Assembly (NCBI RefSeq): GCF_900199215.1 | Contig: NZ_FZQA01000001.1 | Span: forward strand, 806,001-870,000 | Direction of reading: 5' to 3' | DNA: 64,000 nt | Origin: Amphiplicatus metriothermophilus | GTDB lineage: Bacteria > Pseudomonadota > Alphaproteobacteria > Caulobacterales > Parvularculaceae | Shown: in pieces, positions 1 through 8,479 of the stretch | How positions within the stretch are numbered: position 1 is the first letter of the stretch | Layout of the letters: each line of letters opens with the position of its first letter | Program-made: the position numbers and the translations under genes | Notes under the pieces: model-generated | Told to the model about the DNA's origin: nothing | Databases searched by the model: none | The model's input: only the letters and a program-made list of their open reading frames with translations

Positions 1-1548
1 GCGGCGAAGGTGGCGACCGAATACCGCCAGAAATTCGGCGCGGACGTCGTCATAGACATGTTCTGCTATCGCCGCTTCGGCCACAACGAGGGCGACGAAC
101 CCAGCTTCACCCAGCCGCGCATGTACAAGAAGATCCGCGCTCACAAGACGACGCGCGAGATCTACGGGGCGCGGCTCGCGGCCGAAGGGATCATTTCCGA
201 GGACTGGCAGGAGAAAGAGCGCGCGGCGTTCCGAAAGTTTCTCGAAGAGGAATTCGAAGCGGCCAAGAGCTTCAAGCCGAACAAGGCCGACTGGCTCGAC
301 GGCCAGTGGTCGGGCTTCGTGCCGCCGGTCGACGACGACCGGCGCGGCGACACCGCGGTCGACATCGAGACCCTGAAGCGCATCGGGCGGACGATCACCA
401 GCTATCCGTCCGACTTCAAGATCCACAAGACGCTCGCGCGCATTCTCGAGGAAAAGCGCAAGACCTTCGAGGAAGGCCGGAACATCGACTGGGCGAGCGC
501 CGAGGCTCTTGCCTTCGGCTCGCTGCTGATCGACGGCTTCGGCGTCCGGCTTTCGGGCCAGGATTCGCGGCGCGGCACCTTCTCCCAGCGCCACGCCGTT
601 TTTATCGATCAGGAGACGGAGAAAACCTACACGCCCCTCAGGCGCCTCAAGGGCGCGAAGGCGACCTTCGAGGTTCACGACTCGAACCTCTCCGAATTCG
701 CGGTGATGGGTTTCGAGTACGGCTACTCCCTCGCCAATCCGAAGTTCCTCGTGCTGTGGGAGGCCCAGTTCGGCGACTTCGCCAACGGCGCCCAGGTCAT
801 CATCGACCAGTTCCTCTCCTCCGGCGAGCGCAAATGGCTCAGAATGTGCGGCCTCGTGCTTCTGCTGCCGCACGGCTATGAAGGTCAGGGACCGGAGCAT
901 TCATCAGCCCGCCTCGAACGTTTCCTGCAGCTTTGCGCGCAGGACAACATGCAGGTGGCGAACTGCACCACGCCGGCCAACTACTTCCACATCCTGCGCC
1001 GGCAGATGCGACGCAACTTCCGCAAGCCGCTGGTGCTGATGACGCCGAAGTCGCTCCTGCGCCACAAGCGCTGCGTGTCGACCCTCGAAGAGATGGGGCC
1101 GGGCTCGTCCTTCCACCGCGTGTTGTGGGACGACGCGGAATACCGGCCGGGCTCGACGGTCAAGCTCGTCTCCGACGACAAGATCCGCCGCGTCGTCATC
1201 TGCTCGGGCAAGGTCTACTACGACCTGCTCGAAGAGCGCGAGAAGCGCGGGATCGAGGACGTCTACATTCTGCGCGTGGAGCAGTTCTATCCGTTCCCGG
1301 CGCATTCGCTGATGTCCGAATTGCAGCGCTTCAAGAAGGCCGACATGATCTGGTGCCAGGAAGAGCCCAAGAACATGGGCGCCTGGTTCTTCATGGAGCC
1401 CAATATCGAATGGACGCTCGACCAGATCGGCGCGAAGGCGAAGCGCGCGCGCTATGTCGGCCGTCCCGCCGCCGCTTCGCCCGCCACCGGCCTGATGAAC
1501 AAGCACAAGCAGGAAATGGAAGAGTTCCTGGAAGAGGCCTTCGCCTGA
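1..1548 (+). CDS. sucA: 2-oxoglutarate dehydrogenase E1 component, C-terminal part (5' end outside window)
   Basis: This is the C-terminal 515 codons of the thiamine-diphosphate-dependent E1 subunit, which decarboxylates 2-oxoglutarate and succinylates the lipoyl arm of E2 in the TCA cycle. The reading frame is open from the first base. The family segment CYRRFGHNEGDEPSFTQP lies close to the window start, and the tail shows the conserved WCQEEPKNMGAW stretch and a VGRPAAASPATG ending typical of SucA. It is followed after 44 bases by sucB and then lpdA, the usual complex operon. Family assignment is secure; the missing N-terminal half cannot be judged. Confidence 0.97.
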   Translation, partial: AAKVATEYRQKFGADVVIDMFCYRRFGHNEGDEPSFTQPRMYKKIRAHKTTREIYGARLAAEGIISEDWQEKERAAFRKFLEEEFEAAKSFKPNKADWLDGQWSGFVPPVDDDRRGDTAVDIETLKRIGRTITSYPSDFKIHKTLARILEEKRKTFEEGRNIDWASAEALAFGSLLIDGFGVRLSGQDSRRGTFSQRHAVFIDQETEKTYTPLRRLKGAKATFEVHDSNLSEFAVMGFEYGYSLANPKFLVLWEAQFGDFANGAQVIIDQFLSSGERKWLRMCGLVLLLPHGYEGQGPEHSSARLERFLQLCAQDNMQVANCTTPANYFHILRRQMRRNFRKPLVLMTPKSLLRHKRCVSTLEEMGPGSSFHRVLWDDAEYRPGSTVKLVSDDKIRRVVICSGKVYYDLLEEREKRGIEDVYILRVEQFYPFPAHSLMSELQRFKKADMIWCQEEPKNMGAWFFMEPNIEWTLDQIGAKAKRARYVGRPAAASPATGLMNKHKQEMEEFLEEAFA

Positions 1549-1592
1549 ACGGCCTCGTCCGTCCGATCCGACCCTTGGAGACCTGAAGCGAC

Positions 1593-3131
1593 ATGGCGAC
1601 CGAAATCCGCGTGCCCGCGCTGGGCGAATCCGTGACCGAAGCCACCATCGCGCGGTGGCTGAAAAAGGAGGGCGAGAACGTCGCCGCCGACGAGCCGCTC
1701 GTAGAGCTCGAAACCGACAAGGTCTCCGTGGAGGTTCCCGCGCCGTCGACCGGCGTGCTTTCGAAGATTTCCGCTAAGGAAGGCGATACGGTCGAGGTCG
1801 ATGCGGTGCTCGGCATGATCGGCGAAGCGGCGGCCAAGGCGGCCAGGAAAGAGAAATCGGCCGGAAAAGACGAAAAAGCCCCCGCCGGCGAAGGCCGGTC
1901 GAAAGCCGGCGCGAAGAAGCAGGCCGTCGCCGGGCGAACGGTGGAGGTCCGCGTTCCGCAAAGCGGCGAGTCCGTGACCGAGGCCGAGGTCGGCGAGTGG
2001 CTGAAGAAGGAGGGCGACCGCGTCGAGGCGGACGAGCCGATCGTCAGCCTCGAGACCGACAAGGCCTCGATGGAGGTGCCGGCGCCGGCGGCCGGGATCA
2101 TCAGGAAGATCGCGGCGAAGGAGGGCGAAACCGTCGAGGTCGGCGCGCTGCTCGCCGAGATCGAGGCGGGCGGCGACGGCGCCGCGGCGAAGGAAGAGCC
2201 CGCCCTGCGCGCGGCGGCCGAGCGCGCCGCGCCCGCCCCGTCGGCCGGCAAGCCGCTGTCCCCCGCGCCGCGACGGATCATCGGCGAGTACGCGCTCGAT
2301 CCCGCCGCCGTCGAGGGAACGGGCAAGGACGGGCGCATCACCAAGGCCGACGCGCTCGCCGCGGCGAAAGCGAAGGACGGGGCGAAGGCCCGCGCGCCCG
2401 AACCGGCCCCGGCCCCCGCCCGCGAGACCGGCCCGCGCGAAGAGCGCGTGAAGATGAGCCGCCTGCGCCAGACCATCGCGCGCCGCCTCAAGGAGGCGCA
2501 GCAGACCGCCGCCATGCTGACGACGTTCAACGACGTCGACATGAGCGCGGTCATGGCGCTGCGCGGCGAATACAAGGAGCTGTTCGAGAAGAAGCACGGC
2601 GTGAAGCTCGGCTTCATGTCCTTCTTCGTGAAGGCCTGCGTGCACGCGCTGAAGGAGATTCCGGAGGTCAACGCCGAGATCGACGGGACCGACATCATCT
2701 ACAAGAACCATTACGACATCGGGGTCGCCGTCGGCACGGATCGCGGGCTCGTCGTGCCGGTGGTGCGCGACGCCGACGCCAAGTCGCTCGCCGCGATCGA
2801 GGCCGAAATCGCCGATTTCGGGCGGCGCGCCCGCGACGGCTCGCTGAAGCTCGAAGAAATGCAGGGCGGCACCTTCACCATCTCGAACGGCGGGGTGTAC
2901 GGATCGCTCCTGTCGACCCCCATTCTCAACGCGCCGCAGTCTGGCATTCTCGGCATGCACCGCATCGAGGAGCGTCCCGTCGCGCGGGACGGCCAGGTCG
3001 TCGTGCGCCCGATGATGTATCTGGCGCTCTCATACGACCACCGCATCGTCGACGGCAAAGGCGCGGTCACTTTTCTCGTGCGCGTGAAGGAGAACCTCGA
3101 AGACCCGCAAAGACTGCTTTTGGATTTATGA
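1593..3131 (+). CDS. sucB: Dihydrolipoyllysine-residue succinyltransferase (E2) with two lipoyl domains
   Basis: This is the E2 core of 2-oxoglutarate dehydrogenase, moving succinyl groups from E1 to CoA. It has 512 residues. Two lipoyl domains are visible, at about 1-78 and 115-190, each with an ETDK(V/A)S motif; the lipoylated lysines should be about K43 and K157. They are joined by an Ala/Lys/Gly linker. A peripheral-subunit-binding domain follows at about 224-260, then the acyltransferase domain, ending with SYDHRIVDG (catalytic His about 483, Asp about 487). E. coli SucB has one lipoyl domain, so the second makes this longer than usual. It lies between sucA and lpdA. Confidence 0.96.
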   Translation: MATEIRVPALGESVTEATIARWLKKEGENVAADEPLVELETDKVSVEVPAPSTGVLSKISAKEGDTVEVDAVLGMIGEAAAKAARKEKSAGKDEKAPAGEGRSKAGAKKQAVAGRTVEVRVPQSGESVTEAEVGEWLKKEGDRVEADEPIVSLETDKASMEVPAPAAGIIRKIAAKEGETVEVGALLAEIEAGGDGAAAKEEPALRAAAERAAPAPSAGKPLSPAPRRIIGEYALDPAAVEGTGKDGRITKADALAAAKAKDGAKARAPEPAPAPARETGPREERVKMSRLRQTIARRLKEAQQTAAMLTTFNDVDMSAVMALRGEYKELFEKKHGVKLGFMSFFVKACVHALKEIPEVNAEIDGTDIIYKNHYDIGVAVGTDRGLVVPVVRDADAKSLAAIEAEIADFGRRARDGSLKLEEMQGGTFTISNGGVYGSLLSTPILNAPQSGILGMHRIEERPVARDGQVVVRPMMYLALSYDHRIVDGKGAVTFLVRVKENLEDPQRLLLDL

Positions 3132-3202
3132 TTAAGCGGCCTGCGCCAGCGAACGAGCCCGCGCCTTGCCGACCCCGGATCATCGACCGCCAGCCCCGTC
3201 CG

Positions 3203-3237
3203 CCAGTCACCAGCCACCAGCCACTAACCATCAGTCA
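3203..3237 (+). repeat. Five degenerate tandem heptamers upstream of lpdA
   Basis: Five consecutive 7-base units read CCAGTCA, CCAGCCA, CCAGCCA, CTAACCA, TCAGTCA. They end five bases before the lpdA start codon, where a Shine-Dalgarno sequence would be expected; none is visible. The origin and function are unknown. Confidence 0.6.
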
Positions 3238-3242
3238 CTCAA

Positions 3243-4646
3243 ATGACCTACGACGTCATCATCATCGGCGCCGGGCCCGGGGGCTACAACGCCGCCATCC
3301 GCGCCGGCCAGCTCGGCCTCAAAGCCGCGATCGTCGAGAAGCGCGAGAACAAGAAGCTCGGCGGGACGTGCCTCAACGTCGGGTGCATTCCGTCGAAGGC
3401 GCTCCTGCACGCTTCGGAGCTTTACGAGGCGGCGTCCGCGCGGCTGCCTGCGCTCGGGATCAGGGCCGAGAAGGTCTCGCTCGATCTCAAGCAGATGCTG
3501 AAGCAGAAGGACGAGGCGGTCGAGGCGCTCACCAAAGGCGTCGAATTCCTGATGAAGAAGAACAAGGTCGACACGTTTTTCGGCTCGGGCGAGATCGTCG
3601 AAGCGGGCAAGGTCCGCGTCGCGGGCGCCGACGGCAAGACGACCGACCTGACGGCGAAGCACATCATCATCGCGACGGGATCGGAAGTCGCCCCGCTCAG
3701 GGGCGTCGAGATCGACGAGGAGCGCATCGTCTCCTCCACCGGCGCCCTGTCGCTGTCCGCCGCGCCCAAGCACCTGGTCGTCGTCGGCGGCGGCGTCATC
3801 GGGCTCGAACTCGGCAGCGTCTGGCGCCGGCTCGGCGCGAAAGTGACGGTGGTCGAATTTCTCGACCGCATCCTGCCGACCATGGACGGCGAGGTCTCGA
3901 AGCAATTTCTCCGCATCCTGAAGAAGCAGGGCATGGCGTTCCGCCTGTCGTCGAAGGTCGCGGGCGTCGAAAAGCTCAAGACCAAGCTCAAAGTCGCCGT
4001 GGAGCCGGCCGAGGGGGGCGAGGCCGAAACCATCGACGCCGACGTCGTGCTCGTCGCCATCGGGCGCCGTCCGCACACGGCCGGCCTGGGGCTCGATCGG
4101 GTCGGCGTGAAGACCGACGAACGCGGCTTCATCCTCACCGATCATTTCCGCACCAGTGTCGAGGGAATCTGGGCCATCGGCGACTGCATTCACGGGCCGA
4201 TGCTCGCCCACAAGGCCGAGGACGACGGCGTGGCCTGCATCGAGCTGATCGCCGGCAAGGCGGGCCATGTGAACTACGACGCCGTGCCGAACGTCGTTTA
4301 CACCTGGCCCGAAGTCGCCTCGGTCGGAAAGACGGAGGAGGAGCTGAAGGAGGCCGGCGTCGCCTACAAGGTCGGCAGGTTTGCGTTCTCCGCGAACAGC
4401 CGCGCCAAGACCAATCACGAGACGGACGGCTTCGTGAAGATCCTCGCCGACGCCGAGACCGACCGCGTGCTCGGCTGCCACATCGTCGGCGTCGACGCCG
4501 GCGAGCTCATCGCCGAGGCCGTCAGCGTCATCGAGTTCGGCGGCGCCTCGGAGGACATCGCGCGCACCTGCCACGCCCATCCCACGCGCTCCGAAGCCGT
4601 GCGGCAGGCGGCGATGGGCGTCGAAGGCTGGACCATGCAGGCGTGA
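3243..4646 (+). CDS. lpdA: Dihydrolipoyl dehydrogenase (E3)
   Basis: This FAD-dependent disulfide oxidoreductase reoxidises dihydrolipoyl groups on E2 and passes electrons to NAD+. It has 467 residues, normal for the family. Visible are the N-terminal FAD-binding GAGPGGYNAA, the redox-active disulfide in GGTCLNVGCIPSKALL, the NAD-binding GGGVIGLELGSVW, a second FAD motif ending in AIGDC, and the C-terminal catalytic HAHPTRSE. The start lacks an obvious ribosome-binding site and follows a run of heptamer repeats. The stop overlaps the next gene. Confidence 0.97.
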   Translation: MTYDVIIIGAGPGGYNAAIRAGQLGLKAAIVEKRENKKLGGTCLNVGCIPSKALLHASELYEAASARLPALGIRAEKVSLDLKQMLKQKDEAVEALTKGVEFLMKKNKVDTFFGSGEIVEAGKVRVAGADGKTTDLTAKHIIIATGSEVAPLRGVEIDEERIVSSTGALSLSAAPKHLVVVGGGVIGLELGSVWRRLGAKVTVVEFLDRILPTMDGEVSKQFLRILKKQGMAFRLSSKVAGVEKLKTKLKVAVEPAEGGEAETIDADVVLVAIGRRPHTAGLGLDRVGVKTDERGFILTDHFRTSVEGIWAIGDCIHGPMLAHKAEDDGVACIELIAGKAGHVNYDAVPNVVYTWPEVASVGKTEEELKEAGVAYKVGRFAFSANSRAKTNHETDGFVKILADAETDRVLGCHIVGVDAGELIAEAVSVIEFGGASEDIARTCHAHPTRSEAVRQAAMGVEGWTMQA

Positions 4647-4906
4647 GCCTGGCCGGATTCTCCCTCGCCGACGTCGTCGGCTTCGTCGGCGTCGGGCTCG
4701 TGGTCGCGACCTATTTCCTGTCGCAGATCGGCCGGATGGACGCGACGCGCCCGCTCTATCCCGGGCTGAACGCGCTCGGCGCGCTGATGATTCTCGTTTC
4801 GCTCTGGTTCCGGCCGAATCCGGCCTCGATCGCGATCGAGTTCTTCTGGCTGGCGATCAGCGCGATCGGCTTCGTTCGGGCGCTGATAATCGGCCGCAGG
4901 CGTTGA
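4643..4906 (+). CDS. Small membrane protein, CBU_0592-like
   Basis: An 87-residue protein starting at a GTG that overlaps the lpdA stop (GTGA), so it is probably translationally coupled. Three hydrophobic segments are visible: about 7-26, 39-54 and 62-82. The order of features (VGxxLVVxTYFL, then NALGA, then FWLAISAIGF) resembles the CBU_0592 family of small inner-membrane proteins of unknown function. The start was chosen from the overlap and because this frame has no gene-like content upstream. Confidence 0.75.
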   Translation: MSLAGFSLADVVGFVGVGLVVATYFLSQIGRMDATRPLYPGLNALGALMILVSLWFRPNPASIAIEFFWLAISAIGFVRALIIGRRR

Positions 4907-4914
4907 GGCGAGGC

Positions 4915-5553
4915 TCACGCCGGCGGCAGGCCGAGCACGCCGGTGCGGATCCCGTCGAAGATATACTGCGTGGACAGGGCCATCAGCAGCATGCCGAGCA
5001 GGCGCGTGACGGCGTTCATGCCGGTTCGTCCCAGCGCCTCGCCGATGCGCCCGGCGAAGGCCATCATCAGCACGCCGATCGCCAGCACCAGATAGGCCGC
5101 GACGAGCGCGACGCTTTTCTCGACGAGGCTCTTGTCGTGTCCCATCAGCAGCATGATGGTGGCGATCGCGCCGGGTCCTGACAGCATCGGCATGGCGAGC
5201 GGGAAGAAGGCGATGTTCTCCCGCGCCGACGCTTTCGGGCCGGGCGTCTTCGCCTCGGTCTCGCTGTCGGGCTCGAAGAACATTCGAAAGCCCATGAGGA
5301 ACAGCAAAAGTCCGCCGGCGGTGCGGAAGGCGGCCATCGAGATCCCGAGATGGTGCAGCATGGCGCCGCCGAAAAGGCCGAAGAAGGTGAGCACGGCGGC
5401 GGCGATGAACGCCGCCTCGAAGGCGATGCGGAAGCGCCGTCCGGCCTTTTCGGCGCGCGTGAGCCCGGCGAAGATCGGCGCCACCATGATCGGGTCGATG
5501 ACGATGAACAGCGTCACGAATGCGGAAAGGAACGTCTGGAAATGGGCCGTCAT
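4915..5553 (-). CDS. MarC family inner-membrane protein
   Basis: A 212-residue polytopic membrane protein with six predicted hydrophobic segments. The N-terminal VIDPIMVAPIFAGLT and the central FRTAGGLLLFLMGFRMFF are typical of the MarC/NAAT family, whose physiological function remains unclear. It converges on the small membrane protein upstream, with only 8 bases between the stops. The central segment about 120-140 is rich in Glu, Thr and Lys and probably a cytoplasmic loop. Confidence 0.92.
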   Translation of the reverse strand: MTAHFQTFLSAFVTLFIVIDPIMVAPIFAGLTRAEKAGRRFRIAFEAAFIAAAVLTFFGLFGGAMLHHLGISMAAFRTAGGLLLFLMGFRMFFEPDSETEAKTPGPKASARENIAFFPLAMPMLSGPGAIATIMLLMGHDKSLVEKSVALVAAYLVLAIGVLMMAFAGRIGEALGRTGMNAVTRLLGMLLMALSTQYIFDGIRTGVLGLPPA

Positions 5554-5960
5554 GAAATCCGTCCGGGAATGCAGACAGCCGGCGCGGCGCGCGGGCCGCT
5601 CTCAGCCTAATCATGCTTCGGGCGCGGCGGAAAGCGGCGCGGCCGCGAGAGAAAAAGCCGGCGCGAGGGCGGTTGCTCTCGCGCCGGCTCTTACCGATCG
5701 GCCTTTGGGGGTTGGGGGGCATGAAGGCCGGGTTCGGATGCGGCGTCGCCGGTCTGCGCCTCGGGCGCGGCAGGAGGCCGCCTGGGCGTTCCGGAGAGCG
5801 CGCATGGAATGAGACACCCGCCCGCCGGCGCGAACAACTTACAAAGGAGAAAACCTTCGGAAATCCGCATGATCGGCCGGGACTCACCGATGACGGGAAA
5901 CTGTGTTAACCTTAATGGCCCTCGCGCGGCGCGCCGCCGGGGACGACAGGGGAGGCGTCT
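5554..5960. other. Intergenic region between marC-like and LysM genes (407 bases)
   Basis: I see no convincing protein gene here. Its main structure is a strong minus-strand terminator-like hairpin at 5652-5689, with about 230 bases upstream of it on that strand that belong to no recognised gene. TTAACC occurs near 5905, close to the LysM gene start. The remaining open frames are Arg/Pro-rich and look like artefacts of high GC. Confidence 0.6.
5652..5689 (-). terminator. Rho-independent terminator-like hairpin, minus strand
   Basis: A perfect 12-bp inverted repeat pairs 5656-5667 with 5678-5689 around a 10-base loop. It is followed on the minus strand by five T residues (5652-5656 read in reverse). 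No recognised minus-strand gene lies directly upstream, so it may end a small RNA, or block transcription coming from behind marC. Confidence 0.65.
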
Positions 5961-7178
5961 ATGGCGGGGAAATCGGCGACATTCATGCGGACCGGCGCCG
6001 CCGGCCTCGGCGCGGCGGGCCTGATCGCGCTTTTCGCGGCCGGCTGCGCGGGCGCGCCGTCGGGCGCCGTCGCGCAGGCGGACGCCGCGCCGGCTTATGT
6101 CGACGCGGCGAGATATACGGGCCCAGACCGGATCTTCCGCAACGGCCATATCGACGCCATGCGCCCGCGCGCGGCGCATCTCGAGCCCGGCATGGAAGCG
6201 CGCCTGCTCGCGGCTTACGAAGGAATCGACGGCGCCCGTCTGGCTCATCGCGTCTTCGATGAGCCGCATGCGGAGCTTCTCGACGGCGCGTGCGAGCGGT
6301 TCGTGAAAGTGCTTCAGGGGGAGACCCTTTACGACATCGCTCAGTATTGCGACGTTTCCCTCTCGGCGCTGCTCGACGTCAATCCGGGCGTCCGCAATCC
6401 GCGGCTCGTCCCGGCCGGCGAGCTGATCGAGGTGCCGCAATTCGTCAATTACGAGCGGCTGGCGCTGGCGTCGGACGGCGCGCTTCATGCGGCGGGCGCG
6501 CCTGTCGGACTTTATGTCGTGCGGCCAGGCGACACGCTTATGACCATCGCCGAGGCTCATCTCGTCCCGGCGAGCGCCGTCGCCGAGCTCAATCCCGGCG
6601 TCGACTGGCGGGCCCTGCCGGCGGGGGCCACGCTCAGGATTCCGGCCGCTGTCCAGGCCGGAATCGCCCCGCCGCCGCCGAGCCGGAAACCCGTGACGAG
6701 CTATCTGGGCGAGGGCGATTTCAGCGGCGGCGCGCGCGGCGGGCAGGGCGGCGCGCCTTCCCATGTCGCCGAGGTGACGCGGCTCATGCCCTACAATCTC
6801 AAGCCTGTCGGATCGGGCGCGCCGGCGCGGTCATCCCCGCCGGACGGCGTTCTGTCGGTAGACAGACGGATCGTGAAGCCGGGCGACGCGGTCCGGCTGT
6901 CCGCGAGGGGGCTGCCGGCGGGCGCGACCGCGACGATCTACGCCGGCCCCAACCTCGCCGCGCTCGAGGCGGTCGACGAGGTCCGCGTCGGCCCCGACGG
7001 CGCGCTCGATGCCCGCGCGCCGGTCAAGAAATCGGCCGATATCGGCGGGGTCGTGTTTTCCGCACGGCTCGAAGAGACCGGCCAGACCCTCGTATCGGAG
7101 CGGGTCGGCGTGCTCAGGATCGAGCCCGAAGAAACCGTCTCTGAGGCGGGGGAAGCGGCGCCGGGCGATCCCGAGTGA
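5961..7178 (+). CDS. LysM-domain lipoprotein
   Basis: A 405-residue secreted protein. The N-terminus has a hydrophobic stretch ending in LFAAGC, a lipobox with the modified cysteine at about residue 29. Two LysM modules follow at about 114-158 (VLQGETLYDIAQY) and 193-236 (VRPGDTLMTIAEA), predicted to bind peptidoglycan glycans. The C-terminal 120 residues begin with a Pro-rich linker and form an unassigned beta-rich domain. No catalytic peptidase motif is visible, so a structural or scaffolding role at the cell wall is more likely than hydrolysis. It converges with the glycosyltransferase gene, 13 bases between the stops. Confidence 0.85.
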   Translation: MAGKSATFMRTGAAGLGAAGLIALFAAGCAGAPSGAVAQADAAPAYVDAARYTGPDRIFRNGHIDAMRPRAAHLEPGMEARLLAAYEGIDGARLAHRVFDEPHAELLDGACERFVKVLQGETLYDIAQYCDVSLSALLDVNPGVRNPRLVPAGELIEVPQFVNYERLALASDGALHAAGAPVGLYVVRPGDTLMTIAEAHLVPASAVAELNPGVDWRALPAGATLRIPAAVQAGIAPPPPSRKPVTSYLGEGDFSGGARGGQGGAPSHVAEVTRLMPYNLKPVGSGAPARSSPPDGVLSVDRRIVKPGDAVRLSARGLPAGATATIYAGPNLAALEAVDEVRVGPDGALDARAPVKKSADIGGVVFSARLEETGQTLVSERVGVLRIEPEETVSEAGEAAPGDPE

Positions 7179-7191
7179 TCGCCTGTTCGGC

Positions 7192-8439
7192 TCAGGCGCG
7201 CAGCCGCGCAGCTTCCTCGTAGATTTCAACGATGCGCGCGGCCTTGGCGCGCCAGGCGAAATGCGCTTCGACCCGCGCGCGCGCGGCCTCGCCCATGCGG
7301 CGGGCCTCTTCCGGATGCTCGGCGAGGCGCCGCATCGCCGCGGCGAGGCCGGCGACGAACCCCTCCCGGCTTTCCGGCGCGACCAGGACGCCGGTCTCCG
7401 GCGTGACGTAATCCTGCGGGCCGCCCCAGTCCGTCGCGATCGCCGGCCGCCGGCAGGCGAAGGCTTCGAGGATCGCCGCCCCGCCGCATTCGCGCAGGGA
7501 AGGCAGGACGAGCGCCGTGGCGGTCGCAAGAATATCGCGAATCTCCGGCTGCGGACGAAAGCCCGCAAAGCGGATGCGGTCCCGCGCGGGGCTTTTCGCG
7601 GCGCGGGCTTCCAGCCGCGCGCGCTCCGGCCCGTCGCCGACGATCGTCAGCCTGACCGGCGCGTCCAGCCGTTCGAGCGCGTCGATGAGAAGGTCGACGC
7701 CCTTGAGCGCGATGAGGCGCCCGACGAAGACGAAATGCGCCGCCCCCCCGTTCGGCGCCTCTCGCGGCGGCTCGCCCGGCGTGTTCCAGAGGCCGAGATC
7801 GACGCCGTTGTCGACGAGCCGTTCGACGCGCTCGGCTCGAACGGCGGCGGGCAGCGAGCGCGCGGTGCGCGCGTTGGCCACGAGGATTCTCGCCGCCTGT
7901 CGCTTGCCGGGAAAGAGCGCGTTCGCGCCCGCTGAAAGGGCTCTTCCCAGACCGGCCAGGGCGTCCGCGCCCTTGGCGTAGCGCGCCGCGAACGCCTTGG
8001 GAAACGCCATGCCGCCATTGAGCGGGCCGATCACCGTCGGCGCCGGCATGTTCGTCAGAAACGAGGGAAAATGCGGCGAAACCGGCGTGGGCTGATGAAT
8101 GACGTCGGCGCCGATCTCCGCGGCGAGCCGGCGCGTCGGACCGGCGAGGCGCGCCATGGTGACGGCGCCGAGCAGCGCATAGAAGCCCGCCTCGCGGATC
8201 GAACCGGGCGCGAGCCGGCTCGCCTGATAGATGCTCCGCTCAAGGAAGGAATCCTCGACGAAATGGAGTCGGTCGGCGCGCCAGATCTCGCTTTCCTTGA
8301 GCTCGTCGCGAACCCGCGCATGGGTGAGGCCGTGCGCTTCATGGCCGAGCGCCGAAAGTTCGCGGATATAGTGCCAGGGCAGCACCGCTTCCCCGCCCAT
8401 GCGCCGGGAGATGTTCGCCGCGACGATCAGGATTTTCAT
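7192..8439 (-). CDS. Glycosyltransferase family 4 protein
   Basis: A 415-residue GT-B fold glycosyltransferase. The N-terminus MKILIVAANISRRMGGEA is the acceptor-domain opening typical of GT4. FVGRLIALKGVDLLIDAL begins the nucleotide-sugar domain, and ECGGAAILEAF is the E-x7-E donor-binding motif. The start was placed at the MKIL methionine; an upstream in-frame extension has no GT4 similarity. It lies 40 bases downstream of the exosortase on the same strand, probably one transcript. Exosortase loci commonly carry exopolysaccharide glycosyltransferases, so a role in a surface polysaccharide is inferred. Donor and acceptor are unknown. Confidence 0.9.
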   Translation of the reverse strand: MKILIVAANISRRMGGEAVLPWHYIRELSALGHEAHGLTHARVRDELKESEIWRADRLHFVEDSFLERSIYQASRLAPGSIREAGFYALLGAVTMARLAGPTRRLAAEIGADVIHQPTPVSPHFPSFLTNMPAPTVIGPLNGGMAFPKAFAARYAKGADALAGLGRALSAGANALFPGKRQAARILVANARTARSLPAAVRAERVERLVDNGVDLGLWNTPGEPPREAPNGGAAHFVFVGRLIALKGVDLLIDALERLDAPVRLTIVGDGPERARLEARAAKSPARDRIRFAGFRPQPEIRDILATATALVLPSLRECGGAAILEAFACRRPAIATDWGGPQDYVTPETGVLVAPESREGFVAGLAAAMRRLAEHPEEARRMGEAARARVEAHFAWRAKAARIVEIYEEAARLRA

Positions 8440-8479
8440 GAGCGAACGGGCCTCGTCTTCGCCGCGCGAAAGGGGGCGC

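Noticed and set aside
1997..4642. Long plus-strand open frame across sucB and lpdA in another frame
   Set aside because: Its translation is Arg/Gly-rich without domains, a by-product of high GC. Only its last 87 codons (from 4643) form a real gene.
5611..5817. Minus-strand 68-codon frame ahead of marC
   Set aside because: The terminator hairpin lies inside it, the translation is Arg/Ala-rich, and there is no ribosome-binding site.
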